A DNA stretch of 64,000 nucleotides from Leeuwenhoekiella polynyae. GTDB lineage: Bacteria > Bacteroidota > Bacteroidia > Flavobacteriales > Flavobacteriaceae. This document shows positions 15,443-22,876 of the stretch, piece after piece. Numbering within the stretch: the first letter of the stretch is position 1; each line of letters opens with the position of its first letter. The notes beneath the pieces were generated by a model. The model had not been told where the DNA came from, searched no databases, and saw nothing but the letters and a program-made list of their open reading frames with translations. The translations under genes and the position numbers were made by a program. The stretch lies in NCBI RefSeq assembly GCF_042683665.1, contig NZ_JBHUOO010000023.1; one strand, written 5' to 3'.

Positions 15443-18442
15443 TTAAAAGGGTACATCGTCTTTATCATCGTCTGCCAAATCATCAACTTGATTGTCTGGT
15501 AAACGGTTGCCGGGATCTAGGTCTTTAGGAGCGGCAGCACCTAGCCGTACCGTTGGGCTATCTGGTGTTTGCACGTATAAACAGGAAACCGTTTTGCCTT
15601 CACTTTGTACGTGATGTTTACAATGGCCCTGATTGTTCAAACTGGCTTTTGGATTTAAGGTGTAACTGTGAATACTACACCACACATCAAGCAGTTTTTT
15701 AAAGCGCTGGTTGCTGCCTTTAATTCCGTTTGCTTGTGCAGATTTATAGGCGTGTTCACGAACGACCAGAATGTTTTTGCGATCTTCAAAATAGAGGTCT
15801 GCCCAATCGCTAAAGGCATCGCCAATGGTAGCCTTAGCATTACGCTTTTTAACGTTACCCATAGGCGGGTTAATCTTTTCCTGAACGCTCATTTGAAACT
15901 GGCAAGCTTGCGCACAAAAGGCAAAAAAGCCGTTCCATTGCTGGGTGTCAAAATCACGCCATAGATCAAAACCCAGATCTTTGTTAACCGTAAATTCGTC
16001 TAGCATATCAGCCTCGTTGCCTACGTGGTAATAATCACTATAAACGGTATAGAGTAGGCGGCGGGTGGTACTCTCATTAAATCCATAAATGCCAAAGTTT
16101 GATGTGATAATAAGCTTCGGACTGTCTTTGTATTTGATGCTTACCGAACTGGTGAATTTTGCATTTACCGGAAACTCACCAGTAATAGGAGCGTAGAGTT
16201 TTCTAAATGGAAAATGACTGTCTAGATCGTCAAAGATTACTGCTTTAGTTTCTTTAGTAACTCCGTCAAATAAGAACTTTTCTTTAGCGCCTTCTTGATC
16301 TCCACCATTGATATATTTATAATACGGGCTTTCTATAAAAACCTGTTCTAACGCTTTGTGCCACGTTAATGATTTACCGGTACCGCCGTTGCTGTCGCTT
16401 ACATCACTTACGCGATCATCCATTGCATAAATAGACCACGCTTTACTATCCTGTTTGTAATTGTGTATAGCAAAACCAAAGGCAAAAATGCGGTTAACCA
16501 AATGCAGTTTTTGTTCTGCGATCTGATCTGCAGTTAAACCTTCTTCAGCAATGTTGTATTTGTTTGCTTCACGGTATGCGTCACGCTCTGCCCAGATAGC
16601 GGCTACTTTTGCATCATAATCATCAGTATCTTTATCAAGCTTGCCTATTTTTTCTACAAACGGCTTATGACCGCAAATCTGCCAATGCACGCGGGCGGTA
16701 TTAATGAGGTAATTAAAAAAGGGGTTATCTGTCTTAAGTATCTTAATATCCCACGAGTTTCTGGTTTTATAAATTTTGAAAATAGGCGCGGTATCTAAAT
16801 GTATATCGCGGTCAATGATTTGATTTTCCCAGACAAAAACATCTTCACTACCGTATTTGTGGGTTTTGATTTCGTTAGGGGTTACCTCCCAATATTGATT
16901 TTTAAAGAAAAAACATTGCCGCTCCGGGCCGTTGTGGTTGCTAAAGTCAAAATCTCTAATCGCAAGATCAGTAGCCAGCTTGGTATCTTTTAACTGTGCA
17001 GATCTGTGTGCGTAGTTAAGGAGGCTGATTTCACCCTTTTTACGTTGTCTAATAAATTCAGCGGGAAACTGTTTAATTTCTTTAGGATAGATCTTAGAAA
17101 TGATATTATCCTGTACGCGTACAAAGTAGAAAGGATCTTTTAAGCTTTCGTCTTTATATTGATAAAAGCCGTTGTAATTTAAAAATCGTAACACCGCCTC
17201 ATTGTTGATGTCATAGCCTTTAAAACTTCCTTTTGCAGTATATTTTGAATCCCAGAAACGGGCGGGCAGCGCATCGTTAATGAGCTTTTTAAATTGGGTG
17301 TTGAGTAGTTCTGGTTGACTTTCTTTATAGACCGCTTTGCAATAGTCTGTAAGGTCTTTTTGAGCGGTACCGCGGTACTTCAACTTTTTAAGCCATTGCG
17401 GAAGGTGTACTATGTGAAGATCTATATATTGAAGCGCGATTTTAACGGTTTCCTTTACTCCGGTAGCATCCAGATCACCTACATAACATAGCTTTTTGCA
17501 ACGGTTGCGTAAAAAAGTATAATCCTCCCAACTAAGCGGCTGGGTCTCGCTGTTTTTCCAAACTACGGGGTAACCTAATGAAGCCGCATTAAGAGCATCG
17601 CGGTCACCGCCGGCGATAATGATAACATCAGCGCGCGGGTCGTTGTCTGGGTCGTACTCGTCTTTATTATGCTCGTTAATGTAGTCGGGTAGCGGCTCAT
17701 AATCAAATTCAATATTGCTTTTTCCAAATAGAAAATTATCTGGCTTGTTACCTGCATAGCGAAAACGGTAGCCTTTATCTTTATTAAGGGGCTGATAGAT
17801 CTTTTGCCATTCTTCACCTTTTTTGCCCTGCTCAAAAACAAGAATAGGGTAGGTTTCACTAGCGCGGGTAATGATCTGCATTTTTTTACCGGCATACTTG
17901 CTTGGCTGGCCGTCGCGGGTTTTATGATCTGCCGGGTATTGCTTTATCTGTATAAAATACTTGCAGCTCTTCAGCCTAAAATCATTAGCGATCGCATTGG
18001 TCACCTTTGGTCCTAAAATGGCCAGCTCATAATCAGAAAGCTTGGGATTGTATTTAAAGAAATAGTCGCCGTTCTTTTGGTTTTTGGTAGCCGGTTTCAT
18101 TTCAATTTCAGCCGCACTAAAATTCCCTTCAAGTCCTTCTATATTAAAAGTATCTGCTATCCATTTGCAAGCTTCATAAAAAGCAAGACCGGTTTCTTTG
18201 ATCACGAGATCAAATGGGGTCATATCATCACCACCACCAAAATGCTTAATGATATATAAACCCTCGCGGGTCTCAAATATGATCGCGCTGGCGTGATCTT
18301 CGGTAGCATCTTTAGTTTTAAAATGCGGGAATTTACCATAACCGCCCTTGCGGTCAGCTTCCGGGTAAAAATGTAAGATGATGTCTAAACCACCGTTTGT
18401 AGCTTCAAGTAATTTAGATTTATCAAATTTATATTGGCTCAT
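15443..18442 (-). CDS. Replication primase-helicase (TOPRIM-like domain plus SF3-type helicase)
   Basis: This 999-residue cytoplasmic replication protein begins with a DNA primase-type region (about 1-130). A TOPRIM-like fold lies at about 271-350, with IIIAGGDRDAL and the DxD motif GDLDATG at 322-328. The helicase core has Walker A GGTGKS (686-691), Walker B VIFDDL (735-740), motif C LIITSN (778-782 region) and a downstream Arg pair (794-795), as in SF3/D5-like phage helicases. The usual TOPRIM catalytic Glu (EGxxD) is replaced by Ala (AGGDRD), so the metal site may be altered. It overlaps the next small gene by ATGA. It is the main replication protein of the element. Confidence 0.88.
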   Translation of the reverse strand: MSQYKFDKSKLLEATNGGLDIILHFYPEADRKGGYGKFPHFKTKDATEDHASAIIFETREGLYIIKHFGGGDDMTPFDLVIKETGLAFYEACKWIADTFNIEGLEGNFSAAEIEMKPATKNQKNGDYFFKYNPKLSDYELAILGPKVTNAIANDFRLKSCKYFIQIKQYPADHKTRDGQPSKYAGKKMQIITRASETYPILVFEQGKKGEEWQKIYQPLNKDKGYRFRYAGNKPDNFLFGKSNIEFDYEPLPDYINEHNKDEYDPDNDPRADVIIIAGGDRDALNAASLGYPVVWKNSETQPLSWEDYTFLRNRCKKLCYVGDLDATGVKETVKIALQYIDLHIVHLPQWLKKLKYRGTAQKDLTDYCKAVYKESQPELLNTQFKKLINDALPARFWDSKYTAKGSFKGYDINNEAVLRFLNYNGFYQYKDESLKDPFYFVRVQDNIISKIYPKEIKQFPAEFIRQRKKGEISLLNYAHRSAQLKDTKLATDLAIRDFDFSNHNGPERQCFFFKNQYWEVTPNEIKTHKYGSEDVFVWENQIIDRDIHLDTAPIFKIYKTRNSWDIKILKTDNPFFNYLINTARVHWQICGHKPFVEKIGKLDKDTDDYDAKVAAIWAERDAYREANKYNIAEEGLTADQIAEQKLHLVNRIFAFGFAIHNYKQDSKAWSIYAMDDRVSDVSDSNGGTGKSLTWHKALEQVFIESPYYKYINGGDQEGAKEKFLFDGVTKETKAVIFDDLDSHFPFRKLYAPITGEFPVNAKFTSSVSIKYKDSPKLIITSNFGIYGFNESTTRRLLYTVYSDYYHVGNEADMLDEFTVNKDLGFDLWRDFDTQQWNGFFAFCAQACQFQMSVQEKINPPMGNVKKRNAKATIGDAFSDWADLYFEDRKNILVVREHAYKSAQANGIKGSNQRFKKLLDVWCSIHSYTLNPKASLNNQGHCKHHVQSEGKTVSCLYVQTPDSPTVRLGAAAPKDLDPGNRLPDNQVDDLADDDKDDVPF

Positions 18443-18636
18443 AAATATATGGGGTCAATCACGGTAATGTTAGCGGCACGAGCCGCATTGCGGTTTTCTG
18501 TAGCTTGTATAATACGGTCGCGGTAATACGCTCTTAATATTTTGCTCTGTTTTATACTCAACTGAATGTTTCCTAAGCTGTTGAGTTGCTTTTTTGCGAC
18601 TGTAATCTGGCGTGTATAAAATGCGGGAGACCTCAT
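18439..18636 (-). CDS. Small basic phage protein (65 aa)
   Basis: This 65-residue, very basic helical protein (MRSPAFYTRQITVAKKQ..., then KILRAYYRDRIIQATENRNA) has 4-base overlaps on both sides: its ATG lies in the stop of the 175-residue gene and its stop overlaps the primase start. The strict coupling supports a real gene. Charge and size fit a nucleic-acid-binding accessory protein of replication. No family is recognised. Confidence 0.65.
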   Translation of the reverse strand: MRSPAFYTRQITVAKKQLNSLGNIQLSIKQSKILRAYYRDRIIQATENRNAARAANITVIDPIYL

Positions 18637-19160
18637 ACTACCAGCAAACTAATGGGTGAGTGGCAAGCCGGGTATTTAACGGTATGACTAGAAGCAACAA
18701 TGACTTTAGGCTTGCGATCTAAAAAAGATAGCGGCTTATTGATCTGGCTTAGATGTTCTGCCGCCGGCGTATTAAATTTACTAGAGCCGTGTACCGTAAA
18801 CCGGTCTTTAGGGATGCCCCAATCTGTAGTAGGATCTGTAAAAAAAGCTACTTCTTTCGCCGTAAAATAGTCATTAAGGGTAAAAGGCTTTTTAAGGGTG
18901 AAAAGCACGTAGGGGCTAGGCATTTTAAGGCGAAAGTTGTCGCGTAGCATCTTTTTATCAGAATCATCAATATTGCAGTTAAGGCTAATATTGTGGAAGC
19001 AATCTATTTTTGTAGTGTGGTATAACCAGTAAACATTTAACCAGCGGTTGCGTAAGCGGCGGCAGGTAACAAAAGCGAAGTAGCCGGCGGTTATAATTGC
19101 AAGCACGGTAAATGTGATGCAAACAACACTAAATAACGGAGGTGTATAAGTAATAGTCAT
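18633..19160 (-). CDS. Phage protein with N-terminal membrane helix (175 aa)
   Basis: This protein has 175 residues. A hydrophobic helix at about 9-31 (SVVCITFTVLAIITAGYFAFV) is followed by a basic stretch (CRRLRNRW) and a soluble domain of about 140 residues without recognised motifs. The positive-inside rule puts the soluble domain in the cytoplasm. It lies between the ATPase and the primase-helicase, so it may tether replication to the membrane. The size is similar to some membrane-bound phage accessory proteins. The gene has the leader AAAATTCCAGATT directly before its ATG. Confidence 0.65.
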   Translation of the reverse strand: MTITYTPPLFSVVCITFTVLAIITAGYFAFVTCRRLRNRWLNVYWLYHTTKIDCFHNISLNCNIDDSDKKMLRDNFRLKMPSPYVLFTLKKPFTLNDYFTAKEVAFFTDPTTDWGIPKDRFTVHGSSKFNTPAAEHLSQINKPLSFLDRKPKVIVASSHTVKYPACHSPISLLVV

Positions 19161-19179
19161 AATCTGGAATTTTGAAGGA

Positions 19180-19629
19180 TTATTGTATCAGCTCTGGAGT
19201 TTCTATATCTACTCTCTCAACTTCTACTAAACCATTATCAGAGAAATAGCACTTAAGAAGATCTACACGGCGGGCTATGTAGGGAGCGGCTAAGACTTTT
19301 AAATCGCCTTCTGAAGCATCATTAAGCGTTATCAAAACCCGAGGAGTTTCTAAAACATTAGGTCTTCTAAACTTGCTATTAACACGCAAATAAGGCTGTG
19401 TAAAAATCTCTAATACACGATCTAAGTCTTTAATCTGTACATCATCAACTATGATAACATCGTTATCAGCCTCTAACCCGTCTAAAAAAAAGGTTTCTCT
19501 TAAAAAATCAGAATCTGCGACGCGGTAAAAAGGTCTTTTAAAAGCAAGCTTCATAATTTTTGCGGCATAGGTTTTACTGCTGTTTTCTGGGCCTGTAAGG
19601 ATCTTAATGTTTTTTTCAAAGGGTTTCAT
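19180..19629 (-). CDS. Small P-loop ATPase (SF3/AAA-like core)
   Basis: From ATG at 19629 the product is 149 residues. A longer frame from 19701 overlaps the upstream gene by 47 bases and is less likely. Motifs are a variant Walker A GPENSSKT (13-20, Ser instead of the usual second Gly), Walker B VIIVDD (58-63), a sensor-like LITLND (99-104) and an Arg pair at 120-121. This order matches a stripped-down SF3 or AAA+ ATPase core. It may act in replication initiation or DNA loading. As the only other ATPase seen it could also be the packaging motor, though it lacks the length of FtsK/HerA-type packaging ATPases. It is transcribed early. Confidence 0.7.
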   Translation of the reverse strand: MKPFEKNIKILTGPENSSKTYAAKIMKLAFKRPFYRVADSDFLRETFFLDGLEADNDVIIVDDVQIKDLDRVLEIFTQPYLRVNSKFRRPNVLETPRVLITLNDASEGDLKVLAAPYIARRVDLLKCYFSDNGLVEVERVDIETPELIQ

Positions 19630-19654
19630 AATCTGAAATTTTATAGGTGAGTAT

Positions 19655-19915
19655 TTATTTACTAGGAGAGGAAGCGGCACGGGCTTTTTGGAGAGCAGCA
19701 TTTTTCTGAATTATCTGATCTCTTAGTTCATATAAGGCCAGTTCTATATCAATATTTTCACGCTTACCGTGTAAAACCATATTTATCATTTGATTGCTGA
19801 ATGGTTTTTCTTTTTCAGGATTTATACCATTGGCTTTCAGGATTCTGTTAACTGCTGGAGCATAAGGTTTTCCTAAAATTTCCTGTAATACTTTACTTTC
19901 TTTGGCACTTATCAT
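19655..19915 (-). CDS. Small HTH-like phage regulator, first gene of the leftward operon
   Basis: This 86-residue protein has an N-terminal helical unit (SAKESKVLQEILGKPYAPAV) and a central segment (KPFSNQMINMVLHGKREN) in the style of helix-turn-helix domains that recognise phage operators. A helical basic tail follows. It is the first gene transcribed leftwards from the control region and is divergent from the XRE repressor, the place where Cro-type or excision/early regulators sit. The DNA-binding role is inferred from this position and the helix pattern. Confidence 0.65.
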   Translation of the reverse strand: MISAKESKVLQEILGKPYAPAVNRILKANGINPEKEKPFSNQMINMVLHGKRENIDIELALYELRDQIIQKNAALQKARAASSPSK

Positions 19916-19925
19916 ATTTTAGCAT

Positions 19926-20036
19926 TGTTACAGCTAGTTTAGCTTTTATTTTACTTTGTTACAGTGTGTTTTTGTTTGTTACAGGGTAAAAGTATAAAAT
20001 AATTACATCGAAACAATGTGTTTATACCTGTTTCAG
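19926..20036. promoter_or_regulatory. Lysis-lysogeny control region with four phased operator half-sites
   Basis: TGTTACAG occurs three times in the same orientation (19926-19933, 19957-19964, 19977-19984), and TGTTTCAG once more at 20029-20036. The start-to-start distances are 31, 20 and 52 bases, close to 3, 2 and 5 helical turns, so all four would face the same side of the helix. The sites lie between the leftward HTH-like gene and the rightward XRE repressor gene, as expected for repressor operators. A TATAAAAT-like sequence lies at 19993-20000. Confidence 0.7.
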
Positions 20037-20057
20037 TGTGTTAAAATTTATATATAC

Positions 20058-20411
20058 TTGAAATTCAAAGAATTACGTAAGAAAAAAGATTTTAGTCAAG
20101 AGCAAATGGCTGAATATTTAGGCCTTTCACCCTCAGCCTATCAATCACAAGAGTATGAAACTGCTAAGCCGCGTGGTACTTTAGTAAAGCTTACTCGTTT
20201 ATTATTTTGGAAGGAGTTAAACATTCCTAGGGAAGAGATTTTAAATGAATTAAGGCTAAATGATTTAGTAGAGGAACAGCCAGCAGAATATGCAGAGAAA
20301 CTTGCTCGTTTGGAATTTTTAGAAGGTGAGTTAAAAAAATCGAATGAGCGTGAAGAGATCTACCAAATGACTATAAGAGCCTTACAGGATCGTCAACCAA
20401 ATAAAGAGTAA
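20058..20411 (+). CDS. XRE-family (CI-like) phage repressor
   Basis: This is a helix-turn-helix repressor with the pattern FKELRKKKDFSQEQMAEYLGLSPSAYQSQE-YE typical of XRE domains in the first ~60 residues, followed by a Glu/Lys-rich coiled coil for oligomerisation. TTG at 20058 is preferred (117 residues): it places the usual KxKELR start at the N-terminus. The ATG at 20016 would add a hydrophobic 14-residue leader and would lie across an operator half-site. It is divergent from the leftward lytic genes with repeated operators between, so it is probably the maintenance repressor. The next gene starts 3 bases after its stop. Confidence 0.8.
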   Translation: MKFKELRKKKDFSQEQMAEYLGLSPSAYQSQEYETAKPRGTLVKLTRLLFWKELNIPREEILNELRLNDLVEEQPAEYAEKLARLEFLEGELKKSNEREEIYQMTIRALQDRQPNKE

Positions 20412-20414
20412 ACT

Positions 20415-20702
20415 ATGCCAATAACTGAAGCAGGAAATAATAGAGATAAGAGCTATTTTGATTTAACCTTTCAAGAGAAAGCAGAGGAAGTTTATAATTC
20501 TCTAGTTGAAATTCAAAATAATCACAAAGTGAGTATTGAGGAAGCAGCGTTAATTTTTGAACTGGTGATAAAAAAGGATATGCAATTATCTAGTTACTAC
20601 GACGGAGTATTTAATGATTCTAATTTCAATCAGCTTTTAAAAAAATTGAATAGTATTGATGAGAGTTTAGAACAGATTTCAAGCGAGATACAAGACAAAT
20701 GA
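20415..20702 (+). CDS. Small helical protein downstream of the repressor (95 aa)
   Basis: This is a 95-residue acidic, all-helical soluble protein. It starts MPITEAGNNRDKSYFDLTFQ and ends in a coiled-coil-like segment (LNSIDESLEQISSEIQDK). It begins 3 bases after the repressor stop and the next gene starts 4 bases after its own stop, so it is cotranscribed and expressed in the lysogen. It could modulate the repressor. No family is recognised. Confidence 0.65.
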   Translation: MPITEAGNNRDKSYFDLTFQEKAEEVYNSLVEIQNNHKVSIEEAALIFELVIKKDMQLSSYYDGVFNDSNFNQLLKKLNSIDESLEQISSEIQDK

Positions 20703-20706
20703 TGTT

Positions 20707-20970
20707 ATGACTATCACACACATAAATTATCGCCCGGGAGAAAACTTTGACGCCATTGTCGAGTTAATCAAATCTATGCCGCCGCTGGGGATAATTAATG
20801 CGTGTGATCAAGCCAACGTAGAAACGCCTAAATCTATAGGTGATCTTTGCTACTTAAAAGATAAAAAGGGCAACTACTACTTAGCCCGTTATTTTGACTA
20901 TCAAGACCCCGAGCCTTTTTTAATTCTTACCGATTATACACCGCCGCAAGAAGGCTGGGAAGATTATTAA
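20707..20970 (+). CDS. Small lysogenically expressed protein, paralogue A (87 aa)
   Basis: This 87-residue protein shares a pattern with the next gene: a helix with CDxxN near residue 36, then P-x-x-x-x-DLC, a strand pair with YYLARY, and a final PPQEGW. The DLC and EGW positions and the spacing match, so the two are tandem duplicates of one small alpha-beta fold. It probably binds a protein or nucleic acid. It is in the repressor operon. No known family was recognised. Codon use with many GATC and CCGG sites is like the viral region. Confidence 0.65.
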   Translation: MTITHINYRPGENFDAIVELIKSMPPLGIINACDQANVETPKSIGDLCYLKDKKGNYYLARYFDYQDPEPFLILTDYTPPQEGWEDY

Positions 20971-20973
20971 TTT

Positions 20974-21243
20974 GTGGCTATTATATTTTCAAACTACAAT
21001 CTTAAAGCGGTACGCAAGATCTTTGCGGCCGTAGACCATAATACAATATTAAATTTTTGCGACTCAAACAATCTGCCGCGGCCCCAACGGCCCAGCGATC
21101 TATGTTTAGAGTATGAAAATGAACGGTTTTACCTATGCCGGGTAAGAACGGGTTTTGCTGTGCGGATTATTGAAATTAACGACAATGTGATGGGCATAGA
21201 GATCCCGGCTGAAGGCTGGGTCTTAAAGAAACCTACCGTATAA
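20974..21243 (+). CDS. Small lysogenically expressed protein, paralogue B, GTG start (89 aa)
   Basis: This 89-residue product starts at GTG 3 bases after the previous stop; no ATG is available nearby. Shared features with the gene before it are NFCDSNNLPRPQRPSDLC, FYLCRV and the near-terminal IPAEGW. Only the general pattern is conserved, so the duplication is old. It is the last gene of the repressor operon before a 128-base gap and a change to more AT-rich genes. The function is unknown. Confidence 0.65.
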   Translation: MAIIFSNYNLKAVRKIFAAVDHNTILNFCDSNNLPRPQRPSDLCLEYENERFYLCRVRTGFAVRIIEINDNVMGIEIPAEGWVLKKPTV

Positions 21244-21371
21244 TATTTATTTCTTTTTCTAGGTTACGGAAATCAGTAAATCAGTTGGTTAGGATTGTTT
21301 TATATTTAGGGGTTGTAAGTGAATTAATTAAAAGTGTAAACTTCAATTAGCAATTATAAAACAAGAAATTA

Positions 21372-22331
21372 ATGAAAAATAAAAATAAAAATTGTAAAGT
21401 AGATATTGTTTCTGTCTATTTAAATCATAAAGATAATTCTTATTATCAACCTTCATTTGAGGAGATTATTACTGATGAGGAGATTAATAATCAAGAGTTA
21501 AACTTTAAAGGTAAGACAATTAGTTTTTCAATTCTTGAGAACAACGATAATTTTATAATTGGTTTCTTGACAAGTTCGATTGATAAGGATTTACCAGCAA
21601 AGATCAATAAAAACACTAAGGAAATCTCATCATTAGATGTCGCTCCAGAGGAGAGTCTTGTATTTGGAAGTGTATTATTATACTCAAAAGATATGAATGC
21701 GCTATTTTACGAAGTAAACAGAGATACAATCTATTTAGACGGTTTTAAGCATTTTATTTATGAGTGTTATAATAAGTCAGAAATGCTTAAAGAAATTACA
21801 CTATTTGATCTTAAGTTCAACACCATATTTAGGAAGAATGAATATGAAAGAGCTCTTAAAATGGATATTTATAAAGGTTTTAGAGTACGCATCCACCAAC
21901 CTAAAAAATTGCTGGCTGAAATCAAGAATTTAGAATCATCTATAGATAAAAAAGTAGAATCGGAATTTATATCAGATATTGAAAATGCATCAGCATTGAA
22001 TAGCGATTCAGCCGAAATATTTTATGATGTAAAAAAACCAAAAACCTCAGGAGGTCTAACCAAAGATCATGTAGAGTCAATGATCAAAAATTTAAGATCA
22101 ATTCTAAAATATGGTCAAATAAGAGATAAAGTTGATATTGTCGAGGTAAAGGGGTATACAGTAGCTGAATCAAGGAGTATAACACCAATTGATTTAATAG
22201 GAGATGTTTATTCATCTAAATTCAAGTTAGATGTGCCCCGCCTAAACAAAAATGTTCAGAAAAAAGAAAGAAGAAAGAAGATAATTGAAGTATATAACAA
22301 AGAGAAGCCGATTCTAAAAGATTTTATATGA
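21372..22331 (+). CDS. Soluble 319-aa component of a two-gene membrane system (possible defence)
   Basis: This 319-residue protein has no membrane segment. The N-terminal ~130 residues are beta-rich. The middle is helical (about 155-215), and a C-terminal domain has a basic run near 298-305 (KKERRKKI). The stop overlaps the start of a four-helix membrane protein by 4 bases (ATGA), so the two are made together. Its first half resembles, in strand pattern only, proteins of AT-rich phage-defence loci. The pair of an about 320-residue cytosolic protein and a small four-TM protein has the size layout of Kiwa (KwaB/KwaA) but in reverse order, and no sequence identity could be checked. It is AT-rich relative to flanking viral genes. 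Confidence 0.7.
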   Translation: MKNKNKNCKVDIVSVYLNHKDNSYYQPSFEEIITDEEINNQELNFKGKTISFSILENNDNFIIGFLTSSIDKDLPAKINKNTKEISSLDVAPEESLVFGSVLLYSKDMNALFYEVNRDTIYLDGFKHFIYECYNKSEMLKEITLFDLKFNTIFRKNEYERALKMDIYKGFRVRIHQPKKLLAEIKNLESSIDKKVESEFISDIENASALNSDSAEIFYDVKKPKTSGGLTKDHVESMIKNLRSILKYGQIRDKVDIVEVKGYTVAESRSITPIDLIGDVYSSKFKLDVPRLNKNVQKKERRKKIIEVYNKEKPILKDFI

Positions 22332-22804
22332 TTTCTGACGATAATAAACGAGCAATTAGAAATAGGAGCATCGAAAGGATAGGAGGGTTTCTTATTCGCT
22401 GCCTAATTTTAATACTAACTTTTGCTTTATCTTACTTATTTGATATAACGTATAATGAAGATACAAGCCTTTTCATAGATAAAGTAATAGATGTATGCTC
22501 TATCTTTTTTGGGGTCTTTGTTGGTAGTATATACTTGTTTAAAAAGTTGAAGGAGTCTTATAAAGACTTTATTAGGTTTAGTAAATCCCTATTAATACAA
22601 AACTTACTTCTAATATTTCTATCTTTCTTTATAATCATTTACAATGATAAATTCCCTTCGGACATTGTAATTTGCGAAGATTGGATTTTGAAACCAAAAG
22701 TCATACTATTTTCTGGATATGTTAGTTTCTTCACCTTAAGCCTATGGAATATTGTGAGATTTATCATTATGATCAGTCAAATGTTGGAAAGTAATAAAGA
22801 ATGA
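22328..22804 (+). CDS. Four-helix membrane component of the two-gene system
   Basis: This 158-residue protein has four hydrophobic segments at about 20-42, 50-71, 85-105 and 125-148, with short charged loops and a basic N-terminus (RNRSIERIGG). Hence both ends are probably cytoplasmic. It is translationally coupled (ATGA) to the 319-residue gene. A small multi-helix protein next to a larger soluble sensor is a common build of abortive-infection or membrane-monitoring defence modules. Activity as a pore or as an anchor cannot be told from sequence. No family is recognised. Confidence 0.7.
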   Translation: MISDDNKRAIRNRSIERIGGFLIRCLILILTFALSYLFDITYNEDTSLFIDKVIDVCSIFFGVFVGSIYLFKKLKESYKDFIRFSKSLLIQNLLLIFLSFFIIIYNDKFPSDIVICEDWILKPKVILFSGYVSFFTLSLWNIVRFIIMISQMLESNKE

Positions 22805-22876
22805 TCCCCAGTTCAAACTTGTATTGAGTGACATATCTTTGTCTATGAAAAATCTTGAAAAACCTTACTACTTGCA

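Noticed and set aside
17575..17895. 106-residue minus-strand frame inside the primase-helicase
   Set aside because: It is in an alternative frame of a clearly coding gene and has low-complexity composition; no start signal or coupling supports it.
19630..19701. N-terminal extension of the small ATPase
   Set aside because: It overlaps the upstream gene by 47 bases. The ATG at 19629 has the same leader box as other early genes and starts close to the P-loop domain.
20016..20057. ATG-started extension of the XRE repressor
   Set aside because: The extra 14 residues are hydrophobic and unlike XRE N-termini, and they lie across an operator half-site. TTG at 20058 gives the expected start.
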